This document shows positions 39,181 to 47,047 of a DNA stretch of 64,000 nucleotides, in pieces. The DNA is from Dehalobacter restrictus DSM 9455. GTDB lineage: Bacteria; Bacillota; Desulfitobacteriia; Desulfitobacteriales; Syntrophobotulaceae. The stretch covers positions 1,165,001-1,229,000 of the forward strand of contig NZ_CP007033.1 in the NCBI RefSeq assembly GCF_000512895.1, given 5' to 3'. The notes beneath the pieces were generated by a model, which saw nothing but the letters and a program-made list of their open reading frames with translations, was not told the DNA's origin and made no database searches. The position numbers and the translations under genes are program-made. Each line of letters starts with the position of its first letter. Position 1 is the first letter of the stretch.

Positions 39181-40062
39181 ATGGCTGTTATGAGATCGAT
39201 TCTTTATGTACCGGGAAATAACCCGAAGATGGTTGAGAAAGCGCCAAGCTTTCCTGCTGATATCATCACGCTGGATCTGGAAGATTCCGTACCGCCGGCA
39301 GAAAAGGAAAATGCACGCAAAATTATTGCCGAGAATCTGAAATACGCCGGTTCCAATGGTTCCCAGGTTTATGTCAGAATTAACAACTGGGAAACAGAAT
39401 TAACCAACGATGACCTTGAGGCTGTCGTTTGGGAAGGTCTTCATGGCGTAACGCTTGCCAAGACTGGACATCCAGATGATGTCAAGCGTCTGGACTGGAA
39501 GCTCGAAGAGCTGGAGCGCCGACGTGGTCTGGAAGTGGGTTCCGTCAAAATTTCTATGCTACTGGAAACAGCAAAAGGAATCATGAATGCATATGAGTGC
39601 TGTATGGCCAGCAAACGTAACGTGAATGCTATTTTTGGCGCTGTAGATTATTGCCGCGACATGCGGATTAAACTAACCTCTGAAGCGAATGAGCAGCTGT
39701 GGGGACGCGCCAAAGTCGGTGTTGCCTGCCGTGCAGCCGGTATCGTAGCAATTGACGCACCGTTTGTTGCTTACCAGGATATTCCCGCTTTCGAGAAGAA
39801 CGTTGCCGATGGCAAACAGATGGGCTATGAAGGTCGTATGATTATTCATCCGGGCCAGGTCGAACCGTCCAACCGTCTGTATGCTCCGGACCCGGCCGAT
39901 GTAGAATGGGCTAACGGCGTTGTCAAAGTGTTTGAAGAAGAGGGTATTGCCAAAGGAAAAGCAGCCGTATCCTACAACGGAAAAATGGTGGATACTCCCG
40001 TATACCTGAATGCCAAAGATATTCTGGCTGCTCAGGCTGAGATTGAAGCGAAAGAAGCTTGA
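39181..40062 (+). CDS. CitE/malyl-CoA lyase-like aldolase
   Basis: 293-residue HpcH/HpaI-CitE superfamily lyase that cleaves or forms beta-hydroxyacyl-CoA thioesters. Signature residues are RSILYVPGNNPKM (Arg), LDLEDSVPPAEK (Mg-binding Glu/Asp), MLLETAKGIMNA (Glu) and FGAVDYCRDM (Asp). With the adjacent CoA ligase the likely reaction is malyl-CoA to acetyl-CoA plus glyoxylate; citramalyl-CoA lyase or malyl-CoA thioesterase are alternatives. It stands alone, without the CitD/CitF subunits of citrate lyase, which argues against that enzyme. A strong AGGAGG lies upstream. Confidence 0.85.
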   Translation: MAVMRSILYVPGNNPKMVEKAPSFPADIITLDLEDSVPPAEKENARKIIAENLKYAGSNGSQVYVRINNWETELTNDDLEAVVWEGLHGVTLAKTGHPDDVKRLDWKLEELERRRGLEVGSVKISMLLETAKGIMNAYECCMASKRNVNAIFGAVDYCRDMRIKLTSEANEQLWGRAKVGVACRAAGIVAIDAPFVAYQDIPAFEKNVADGKQMGYEGRMIIHPGQVEPSNRLYAPDPADVEWANGVVKVFEEEGIAKGKAAVSYNGKMVDTPVYLNAKDILAAQAEIEAKEA

Positions 40063-40099
40063 GCTAAGGTTGCTCTAAAGTTTTATATGACTCGCGTGA

Positions 40100-40141
40100 C
40101 ACAATGTCTGGCTGCCCCTGTAGGGGCGGCCAGACATTGTG
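40100..40141. terminator. Near-perfect 19-bp-stem hairpin after the lyase gene
   Basis: CACAATGTCTGGCTGCCCC and GGGGCGGCCAGACATTGTG pair with one mismatch around a 4-nt loop. There is no T run, so it may act as an RNA 3'-end stabiliser or a factor-dependent terminator, or be a mobile palindrome, rather than a simple intrinsic terminator. Confidence 0.6.
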
Positions 40142-40297
40142 AGCTATTTAATCCGCTTCAAATCAATATAACGTATTGATCCCAACATCCGAGGACAATT
40201 TCACCGATTCTGATACTTACTTTCAAAAACAAAATGGTTGATTTTTTGTTTTCATTCATGAGATAATTTAACGAAACGCCTTTATAATTTGTTTACA

Positions 40298-40333
40298 TAA
40301 GTAATGTGTCAAATAACGACAATGTATTACTTA
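40298..40333. promoter_or_regulatory. Inverted repeat upstream of the malic enzyme gene
   Basis: TAAGTAAT (40298-40305) and ATTACTTA (40326-40333) are exact inverted copies 20 bases apart, about 75 bases before the malic enzyme start. A dimeric or looped operator is possible. The region 40142-40408 holds no gene. Confidence 0.35.
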
Positions 40334-40408
40334 AAAAAGCATACTGAATAAAAAAGACTTAAGCCAAAAATAAAACGAAAAAAACCACAAAGTGAGAGGA
40401 AGATGTGA

Positions 40409-41665
40409 ATGTCCCGGATTAAAAACCTGCGTGAAGAGGCTTTGGCGTTTCACGCTGTAAGGCCTGGTAAACTTGAAGTAAAAGTAACGGTTCCTGCCAA
40501 TGACAGGGACGATTTGACGCTGGCCTATTCCCCCGGAGTGGCTGATCCTGTGAAAGAAATTGCAAAAGATTTAGCGAATCTCGATGTTTACACCAACCAT
40601 GCCAACTATGTCTGTATCGTTTCCGATGGAACAGCCATTCTCGGGCTTGGCAACCTCGGTCCAGCAGCGGCTATGCCTGTCATGGAAGGAAAAGCCCTTC
40701 TGTTTAAAGCCTTTGCCGACGTTGACGCCTTCCCGATTTGTGTAAATACAAATGATATTGATAAAATTGTTGAGCTTGTCGAGTTAATGGCCCCGACTTT
40801 TGGCGGTGTTAACCTTGAGGACATCAAAGCTCCCGAATGTTTTGAAATTGAAGGAAAGTTAAAAGCCCGTAATATTTTCAAAGGACCGATCTTCCATGAT
40901 GATCAGCATGGAACGGCTGTTGTTACCTTGGCGGGTCTTTTTAATGCGCTGAAAGTCGTCGGCAAGCGTATAGATAAAATCAAAGTCGTAACGAACGGCG
41001 CCGGAGCCGCCGGGATTGCAATCATCAAGCTGATGATGAGTATGGGACTGAAAAACGTCATTATGTGCGATACCAAAGGTGCGATCTATAAAGGACGCCC
41101 TGAAGGTATGAATAAATATAAGGACGAAATCGCTGAAAAGACAAATTATGAAATGTGCACAGGCAGCCTCAGAGACGCGATCAAGGGTGCGGACGTCTTT
41201 ATCGGCGTATCAGCTCCAGATTCTATTGACGAAGAGATGATTAAATCCATGGCCAAAGATCCGATCGTCTTTGCTCAGGCCAATCCGATTCCAGAAATCT
41301 GGCCGATTGAAAGAGCCATCAATGCCGGCGCTGCTGTCATCTCGACCGGACGTTCCGACGTTATCAATCAGATCAACAACGTTCTGGCTTTCCCGGGCAT
41401 GTTTCGCGGTGCGATTGATGTCCGCGCAACCGATATCAACGATGCAATGAAAATTGCTGCCGCTCAAGCAATTGCCAACTGCGTTAAACCGGAAGAATTG
41501 TGTGCCGACTACATCATCCCAAGTGCTTTTAATCCTGAAGTTGCCGCTGCTGTCGCTGCTGCAACAGCCAAAGCTGCAATGGAATCCGGTATTGCCAGGA
41601 ATCCGATTGATCCTGCCTTAGTGGCAGAAAATCTGAAGAAGAGACTGGCGAACCAGTATAAATAA
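40409..41665 (+). CDS. Malic enzyme (oxidative decarboxylating malate dehydrogenase)
   Basis: 418-residue bacterial short malic enzyme that converts malate to pyruvate and CO2 with reduction of NAD(P). Conserved segments are LTLAYSPGVADPVKEI, the metal-site LEDIKAPECFEIE, FHDDQHGTA, and the dinucleotide fold VVTNGAGAAGIAIIKL. The cofactor (NAD or NADP) cannot be set by eye. GAGAGGAAG lies upstream. It sits 346 bases after the lyase and probably has its own promoter. With the CoA ligase and lyase it gives two fates for malate. Confidence 0.94.
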   Translation: MSRIKNLREEALAFHAVRPGKLEVKVTVPANDRDDLTLAYSPGVADPVKEIAKDLANLDVYTNHANYVCIVSDGTAILGLGNLGPAAAMPVMEGKALLFKAFADVDAFPICVNTNDIDKIVELVELMAPTFGGVNLEDIKAPECFEIEGKLKARNIFKGPIFHDDQHGTAVVTLAGLFNALKVVGKRIDKIKVVTNGAGAAGIAIIKLMMSMGLKNVIMCDTKGAIYKGRPEGMNKYKDEIAEKTNYEMCTGSLRDAIKGADVFIGVSAPDSIDEEMIKSMAKDPIVFAQANPIPEIWPIERAINAGAAVISTGRSDVINQINNVLAFPGMFRGAIDVRATDINDAMKIAAAQAIANCVKPEELCADYIIPSAFNPEVAAAVAAATAKAAMESGIARNPIDPALVAENLKKRLANQYK

Positions 41666-42021
41666 GATTGCGGTTTGACGCTTACACCGCATGATATGTT
41701 GTCAAGCCTCTCGGCGTTAATCTTCGATATCAAATAATTTCTGGATTTGAAGAGGCTCTATCATAACTTGAGCGGTGCAGCCATGCACAGATCACAGCTC
41801 TCCCGTTCCCGCAGCTAAAAAACTCTGCAACAACAGATAAAATTCTATATGGATGTTATATCGGGGAATTTGCATAGTCCTTCTTGTATGCTTCTGATTC
41901 CTTACAATTTATTCATAGGCAGAGAGATCTATTATGTTTCTGTCCATATCCTTTAGCCGTAAGGCTTGATGCTGATACCGAATACATAATTGGAAAATTT
42001 ATTATATGTATGCGCATACTC
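41666..42021. other. Intergenic region, no gene seen
   Basis: 356 bp between the convergent malic enzyme and PucR-type genes. I see no open frame with a ribosome site and no strong terminator hairpin. Confidence 0.5.
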
Positions 42022-43578
42022 TTAGTTTTTATTTGTTAATATCAAACAAGTTATATATAAAATCAAGAATTGTTCTTCATTTATCTCTCTTAAATCAGTT
42101 TCCAAAATATCTTCGATTCTGTTAATTCTATACATCAATGTATTTCTGTGAATGTATAGATTTTTAGCAGTTTGTGAAATGTTGCATCCACTTAAAAGAT
42201 AGCTTCGTAAGGTTGTTAAGAGCATGTCGCCATTTTTTTTATCATAGGCAGAAATTTTGAGGATTTGCTGATTGCATAAACTTTTTAACCCAGTAGATTC
42301 ATTCAGTGAACTAATGATGTGTTTACTATAACATTCTTCAAAAAAACAATATCTTTTATGGGAAAAAGGCGCTCCTTCTTTTAATGCGGCTTTACTTTGT
42401 TTATAAGCATATTTTATACTCATAAAGTCGTAAAATTCCATGCTTATACCAGCGTTTACGTTCATTTCTGATAATAGTTTTTCAAATTCCTTAAAATCAG
42501 CTTCTCCTTCGCCTTCATAAACTAATTTATTTTCTTTTGTTTTTACGATTACAACAATTCCGTTTTCATATCTAAATAAAATACAGTTTTTAAAAATTAC
42601 TTTCAGACGAAACATAATAAAGTAAAGTTCCTGATGAGACTTGGAAAGATCTTGTCCGCTTACATAAAAAAGCTTGAATGTATCATTCATTTTCCAACCT
42701 TGCTTCTTTAAGTAATACTCCACGATGCCCTCTTCAACAGAATACCCACTTAGTATTCGATCAATAAAATAAGGGATATCTCTATCGGGGATAGTAGTTT
42801 CTACGATATTTTCAAAATATATCCCCATCATCTTCGCAAAATAGGTAACAATTGAGCACTCTCCTTTTGTAAAATCACAATTTATGTCAGTTGCCCCTAA
42901 AAATCCATTCAGATGGTTTTGACTAAAAACAGGACCTAACAACCAGCAATTGTCTTGAAATTCTTTAGGAGGGCGAATAAGAAAACTGGAATCAGATCCT
43001 TCCAGTTTTTCATAAAACATGTTTCTATAAGTATCGGGAAAAATATCTACAGGAGCATATCCCTTCGTAAAGGCGGTTTTCCATATACTTCCTTCAATTG
43101 TTTTAGAATTCAAGACTCCACCTTGACCAATAAATTTAAATGAAATATCGAAAAGCGCAATCGGATTGGATAAAGGCTCTGCCCCTTTATCAAGGATGAT
43201 CTGGAGAGATTTGCGCTGTAAAATATATTCCATCATAGTTTCTCCCCAACAATTATACTTGTCAAAAATGTCCTGGATTTGTTGAAAAACGAGCTCTGAA
43301 TTAATATTTCCGTCTATGATAATTGCCTGATAACCGTAAGCCAGTATGGTACTTTTATCAATCTTACCTAATACAACAATGTTAAGTTTTTTTGGATTAA
43401 CATCTAGAGACGGGATTTCTTCAGGAAACAACAGATATAAATAATCCGTGGTGATGTTCTTTTGATCCAGAGGTAAACGTCGAACTCCGCATAAATTTAA
43501 CGGGAATTCATCATCTGCGATTATTTGAGGATGATACCGTTTTAATTCATCATAAAGAATAAAAATATTGATTTTCAT
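42022..43578 (-). CDS. PucR/CdaR-type transcriptional regulator
   Basis: 518 residues. The C-terminal 60 residues carry the PucR-type helix-turn-helix (LLSGCNISQTAKNLYIHRNTLMYRINRIEDIL), which defines the family. The N-terminal ~150 residues look like the purine-catabolism-regulator sensor module, and the middle contains a GGDEF-like CdaR linker domain. Such proteins activate catabolic or uptake genes in response to a small molecule. The gene reads away from the LysR and LigM-like genes, across a 546-bp region, and is a candidate regulator of that island. Confidence 0.88.
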   Translation of the reverse strand: MKINIFILYDELKRYHPQIIADDEFPLNLCGVRRLPLDQKNITTDYLYLLFPEEIPSLDVNPKKLNIVVLGKIDKSTILAYGYQAIIIDGNINSELVFQQIQDIFDKYNCWGETMMEYILQRKSLQIILDKGAEPLSNPIALFDISFKFIGQGGVLNSKTIEGSIWKTAFTKGYAPVDIFPDTYRNMFYEKLEGSDSSFLIRPPKEFQDNCWLLGPVFSQNHLNGFLGATDINCDFTKGECSIVTYFAKMMGIYFENIVETTIPDRDIPYFIDRILSGYSVEEGIVEYYLKKQGWKMNDTFKLFYVSGQDLSKSHQELYFIMFRLKVIFKNCILFRYENGIVVIVKTKENKLVYEGEGEADFKEFEKLLSEMNVNAGISMEFYDFMSIKYAYKQSKAALKEGAPFSHKRYCFFEECYSKHIISSLNESTGLKSLCNQQILKISAYDKKNGDMLLTTLRSYLLSGCNISQTAKNLYIHRNTLMYRINRIEDILETDLREINEEQFLILYITCLILTNKN

Positions 43579-43802
43579 AATCTTATCCTACCGTTCAACA
43601 TTCTGGTAAATTTTATCTGCCTTTTCAAGCCCAATTATTTCCAGCTCGCTTAACTGGCTTTCATATAAATCCTCCCTAACTAAATAAAAATAACAAGAAG
43701 CAGTATTATTCATTGATTTCTTTTGGCTCCTAGTGACTTTCAATTAGCCTTATTACTCAAAATGTTAATTCTTGTTTTAACTCCTTTATTGTGCTAAAGT
43801 AT

Positions 43803-43825
43803 ATGCATTCTAACAAAGAATGCAT
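43803..43825. promoter_or_regulatory. Hyphenated palindrome in the pucR-lysR intergenic region
   Basis: ATGCATTCT, 5 nt, AGAATGCAT: 9-bp perfect arms. Its position between two divergent regulators, about 225 bp upstream of the PucR-type gene start and 320 bp before lysR, suggests an operator. Confidence 0.4.
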
Positions 43826-43839
43826 CATAATGGAAATAA

Positions 43840-44064
43840 TCGTTTTATCGTTGGTTATGCAAAAATTTTATAAAAGACAAGTATAAAACTGTTAAGCGCT
43901 CTCCGCATAATATCCAATTATTACTCAGTACTGGTAAACCGTGGTATGTACTGGACGTTCATGCAGACGGCATGAGCCCGACACGCCGATTTTACTCCAC
44001 AAATTCTGAAAGGAGGCTAGTACATGATAATTGCAAGAAAAATTATAGCGTTGTATTATGGTAA
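43840..44064 (+). pseudogene. Possible remnant of an unidentified coding sequence
   Basis: Open frame of 74 codons with no start codon near its 5' end and a protein-like composition (GKPWYVLDVHADGMSPTRRF, about residues 33-52). GC content rises locally against AT-rich flanks. I do not recognise the family. It could be the C-terminal scrap of a deleted gene, or chance. Confidence 0.3.
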
Positions 44065-44077
44065 ATTTGGCATTTAA
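44024..44077 (+). CDS. 17-residue ORF with ideal ribosome site, leader-peptide-like
   Basis: AAAGGAGG, a 7-nt spacer, then ATG opens a frame encoding MIIARKIIALYYGKFGI, ending 47 bases before the lysR ATG. The peptide is basic and hydrophobic. It may be a leader peptide for the downstream regulator, or a leftover start of a deleted gene. Confidence 0.35.
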   Translation: MIIARKIIALYYGKFGI

Positions 44078-44124
44078 GCATACATCAGTATAATGAGAAC
44101 GAATAAAAATTGTGAGGTGATATT

Positions 44125-45002
44125 TTGAAGATTAGCTATATGCATGAATTTATCGCACTGGCTGAAAATCTGAACTATTCACACACCGCAGAGGAATTAT
44201 TCATATCACAACCAGCACTAAGCAGGCACATAACTGCGATTGAAACAGATATAGGGATTCAGCTACTTAAACGAACAAAACATAGCGTTGAGCTTACTCC
44301 AATGGGTATGATTGTAGTTAGTGAATTTAAAAAATTATTGAACAATATGAAAATTTACTTACTAAGGCTACGCTATTATCTTCCGGTTTTACAGGTAAAC
44401 TCAAGGTAGGGATGTTATACTACGCCAGTGATGAATATATAACTCCAATAATGAGATTTTTCAAAGAAAAATATCCTAATATTGAACTTTTAATATCATC
44501 CTATCAGCCAATGCAACTTATACAAGATTTATTAAATGATAAAATAGACGTTGGTCTTACTCTTCATGAGTACTTTCCACATGCTGACCGCCTAATTTTT
44601 CATGATATCCGCAGCGAAAAATTAGCTGTGATAGTTTCTGACAAACATCCCTTTTTCTCAAAGGAATCTGTTGACGTAGCTGATCTTGATGAACAACTAT
44701 TTATTTTCTTAGGTGACCAAGAGTGGCACAGATTTTGTGTTGAAAGATTATTAACAAACCACGGCATAGGCTTAAAGCATTTCACATTTACTGATCAGAT
44801 CGACACCGTTTCATTTACTATTAAAGAGACAAATGGAATATTTGTGGTACCTCACCATTTAAAAAGTATGTCCATCAGTAATACAGCATTCCTTGAAATA
44901 AACGATAGTGAATTCTTTATCGATATGGCACTTGCCTATAAGGTAACTAACAATAATGCTGCAATACCATTATTCATTAATAATGTAAATAAAATTTTCT
45001 AA
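44125..45002 (+). pseudogene. LysR-family transcriptional regulator (frameshifted)
   Basis: The first frame (44125-44409) is a normal LysR helix-turn-helix (FIALAENLNYSHTAEELF, SQPALSRHI). The second (44412-45002) is the substrate-binding domain, starting VGMLYYASDEY and continuing to a natural end. The lost junction is near 44350-44360: adding one A at ATGAAAATT gives ..NMKNLLTKATLLSSGFTGKLKVG.., the expected linker. As written the regulator is cut before its effector domain. It precedes the LigM-like genes on the same strand and was probably their regulator. Confidence 0.85.
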
Positions 45003-45069
45003 CTATTAAATCAACTTTCACAAGTGGGAAAGTAACGGTATTAATTTATAAAAGTCTAAGAAACAAAGG

Positions 45070-45121
45070 CCTATGATTGACAATCAGATAACGAGATGTC
45101 AAACATAGGGATTTTTTTTTG
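45070..45121 (+). terminator. Terminator after the LysR gene
   Basis: CCTATGATTGACA and TGTCAAACATAGG form a 13-bp stem (one mismatch) with a 14-nt loop, then a run of nine to ten T. The rest of 45003-45316 is AT-rich leader for the next gene. Confidence 0.85.
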
Positions 45122-45316
45122 AATTTCAAAATTTTTTTTTAACATTTTATTACAGGTTATTCAATATTCAATATATGCATAACCGGAAATAAAGAATAGT
45201 ATTTCCATTATTAATACGCATCACCTACAATAAAACTAAATCCGGATTTATAAATCGATTTCACTTTTTCATAAGAAAAAATACTAAGCTATGCCGTAAA
45301 AAGGAGGATCAATAAT

Positions 45317-46690
45317 ATGATAAAAGAAGACAGTGCAAATATGATAGAAAAGAGTTTTGATCACCACCCACTAATTCCTTATGATCCATCTGTCATGATC
45401 TACATCTCTGCAGGTGATGTCGTTCTGCCATATGAATACACCAACTGGATGGATGAGGTCGAGTCATGGAAAGATGGAGCTTATATCTCACACTCTCTTA
45501 ATCCACAGCCTACATGGCGTATCAAAGGCCCTGATGCGATCAAATACCTCTCTAGTGTGCTTGTTAACAACTTTGAAAAATTCCCCGTAGGCACGGCCAA
45601 ACATGCCATCATGTGCAACGAAAAAGGTTTGAACATGGGTGATGGTGTGATGCTACGACTCGATGAAGATGAATTTCTCTTTTATGAAATGGGAGCACTA
45701 TATATCGCCCACGTTTTCGAACAGGGCAACTGGAATGCGGTGGGTGAAGACCTGACCGGTACAAAGTTTATGTATCAAATTGCCGGCCCTCGCTCACTTG
45801 AGATCATCGAGGCGGCAGCCGGTAAAGACCTCCACGATATTCGCTTCTTGCACCACCGTAAAAGCAGTATAGCTGGGGTTGAAGTAAACGTCATACGAGT
45901 GGGTATGGCCGGTTCGCTAGCCTACGAGTTACATGGCGATGCTCAGTATGGCCGTGTTGTTTACAATCGTGTACTGGAAGCGGGGAAACCACTAGGGCTG
46001 AAGCGTATTGGTTTTCGCTCATATCTCATGAATCACACTGAGGACGGATTTCCACAGTTTGTTATACATTTTACTCACCCCTGGATAGTAGAGGATGAAA
46101 ACTTCGTTGCCAAGCTCAAGAAGCGTGGCGACGTAATTAGGTGTAACACTGCCTGTAGAGGGAGCATGGGGCCTGATATCCGGCTTCGCTTCTGTAACCC
46201 TGTCGAGCTTGGATGGGCCAACCGTATCAGCTTTAATCATGACTTTGTCGGCCGTGCGGCACTCGAAAAAGAAGTCGCAAATCCCCGCCGCAAGATGGTC
46301 ACGTTGGTTTGGAATGCAGAGGACATTCTTGATATCTATGCCTCCAAATTTAAGCCCGGCGAACCGTATGCCAACATTAACACTCCAATTCATAATCTCT
46401 ATGACGGCAATGGGATGACCTTATTTGCCGATCAGGTACTTAAGAATGGAAAACTGATCGGAATAAGCTCAGGGCGGTTATACAGCTACCATTTCCGACA
46501 GATGCTATCTCTCTGCACGATCGATGTGGAACACAGTGACATTGGCAACGAAGTAATCGTTCTATGGGGAGATCCTGGTACTAAACAGAAGGAAATACGA
46601 GCAACGGTATCTCGCTTCCCTTATTTTAATGAGAATCGTAATGAAAACATCGACGTAAACACAATCCCGAGATTGGCGAAGTACAAATAG
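45317..46690 (+). CDS. GcvT-fold methyltransferase resembling LigM O-demethylase, paralogue 1
   Basis: 457-residue protein of the aminomethyltransferase (GcvT) fold. It matches, from memory, landmarks of the tetrahydrofolate-dependent vanillate/3-O-methylgallate O-demethylase LigM: a RVGMAGSLAYELHG segment, NPVELGWANRISFNHDFVGR, VTLVWNAEDILDIYASKF, then YSYHFRQMLSLCTID and VIVLWGD. Length fits LigM (~470), not GcvT (~365). The expected role is moving a methyl group from a small substrate to tetrahydrofolate. The substrate is unknown, and an aromatic methoxyl group is only one option. AAAGGAGG precedes the ATG. Codon use is richer in rare-looking codons than the core genes. Confidence 0.8.
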   Translation: MIKEDSANMIEKSFDHHPLIPYDPSVMIYISAGDVVLPYEYTNWMDEVESWKDGAYISHSLNPQPTWRIKGPDAIKYLSSVLVNNFEKFPVGTAKHAIMCNEKGLNMGDGVMLRLDEDEFLFYEMGALYIAHVFEQGNWNAVGEDLTGTKFMYQIAGPRSLEIIEAAAGKDLHDIRFLHHRKSSIAGVEVNVIRVGMAGSLAYELHGDAQYGRVVYNRVLEAGKPLGLKRIGFRSYLMNHTEDGFPQFVIHFTHPWIVEDENFVAKLKKRGDVIRCNTACRGSMGPDIRLRFCNPVELGWANRISFNHDFVGRAALEKEVANPRRKMVTLVWNAEDILDIYASKFKPGEPYANINTPIHNLYDGNGMTLFADQVLKNGKLIGISSGRLYSYHFRQMLSLCTIDVEHSDIGNEVIVLWGDPGTKQKEIRATVSRFPYFNENRNENIDVNTIPRLAKYK

Positions 46691-46958
46691 ATAAACCTAC
46701 AATTAGCTGATCTTGGGGCGATAAGATTGCACCACCATCATACCGCCAGAAATCTTCAGGTGGTATGACGGTGGCTAACTTATTATTTTGGCGAATCCAA
46801 TCATAGTACTCCTTGCCGTTCCGTAAGAGCGTAATTATCGCAGGAATCAGTAGTATCTGTGTTAATGAAATTTTCTGAGCTCTTATTGTACAATAGTGCT
46901 GAAATTTCTTGGTTATTATTCTCCATTTATTTACGATGAAATGGAGAGTCTCTATCAT
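46691..46958 (-). pseudogene. Possible gene fragment between the two LigM-like genes
   Basis: A minus-strand open frame covers most of this 357-bp gap and runs on into the 3' end of the upstream gene. It encodes segments that look protein-like (KEYYDWIRQNNKLATVIPPE, DFWRYDGGAILSPQDQ). No good ribosome site is seen. It may be a remnant of an unrelated gene or chance. The right part of the gap, to 47047, is the AT-rich leader of the next gene. Confidence 0.3.
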
Positions 46959-47047
46959 TATAATCTACATAAGCAAGTATTTAAAACGATGCTGTGATTG
47001 CAAAGTTAATTTGCTAAAAAAATTAAAATTAAAGGGAGGAATACAAA

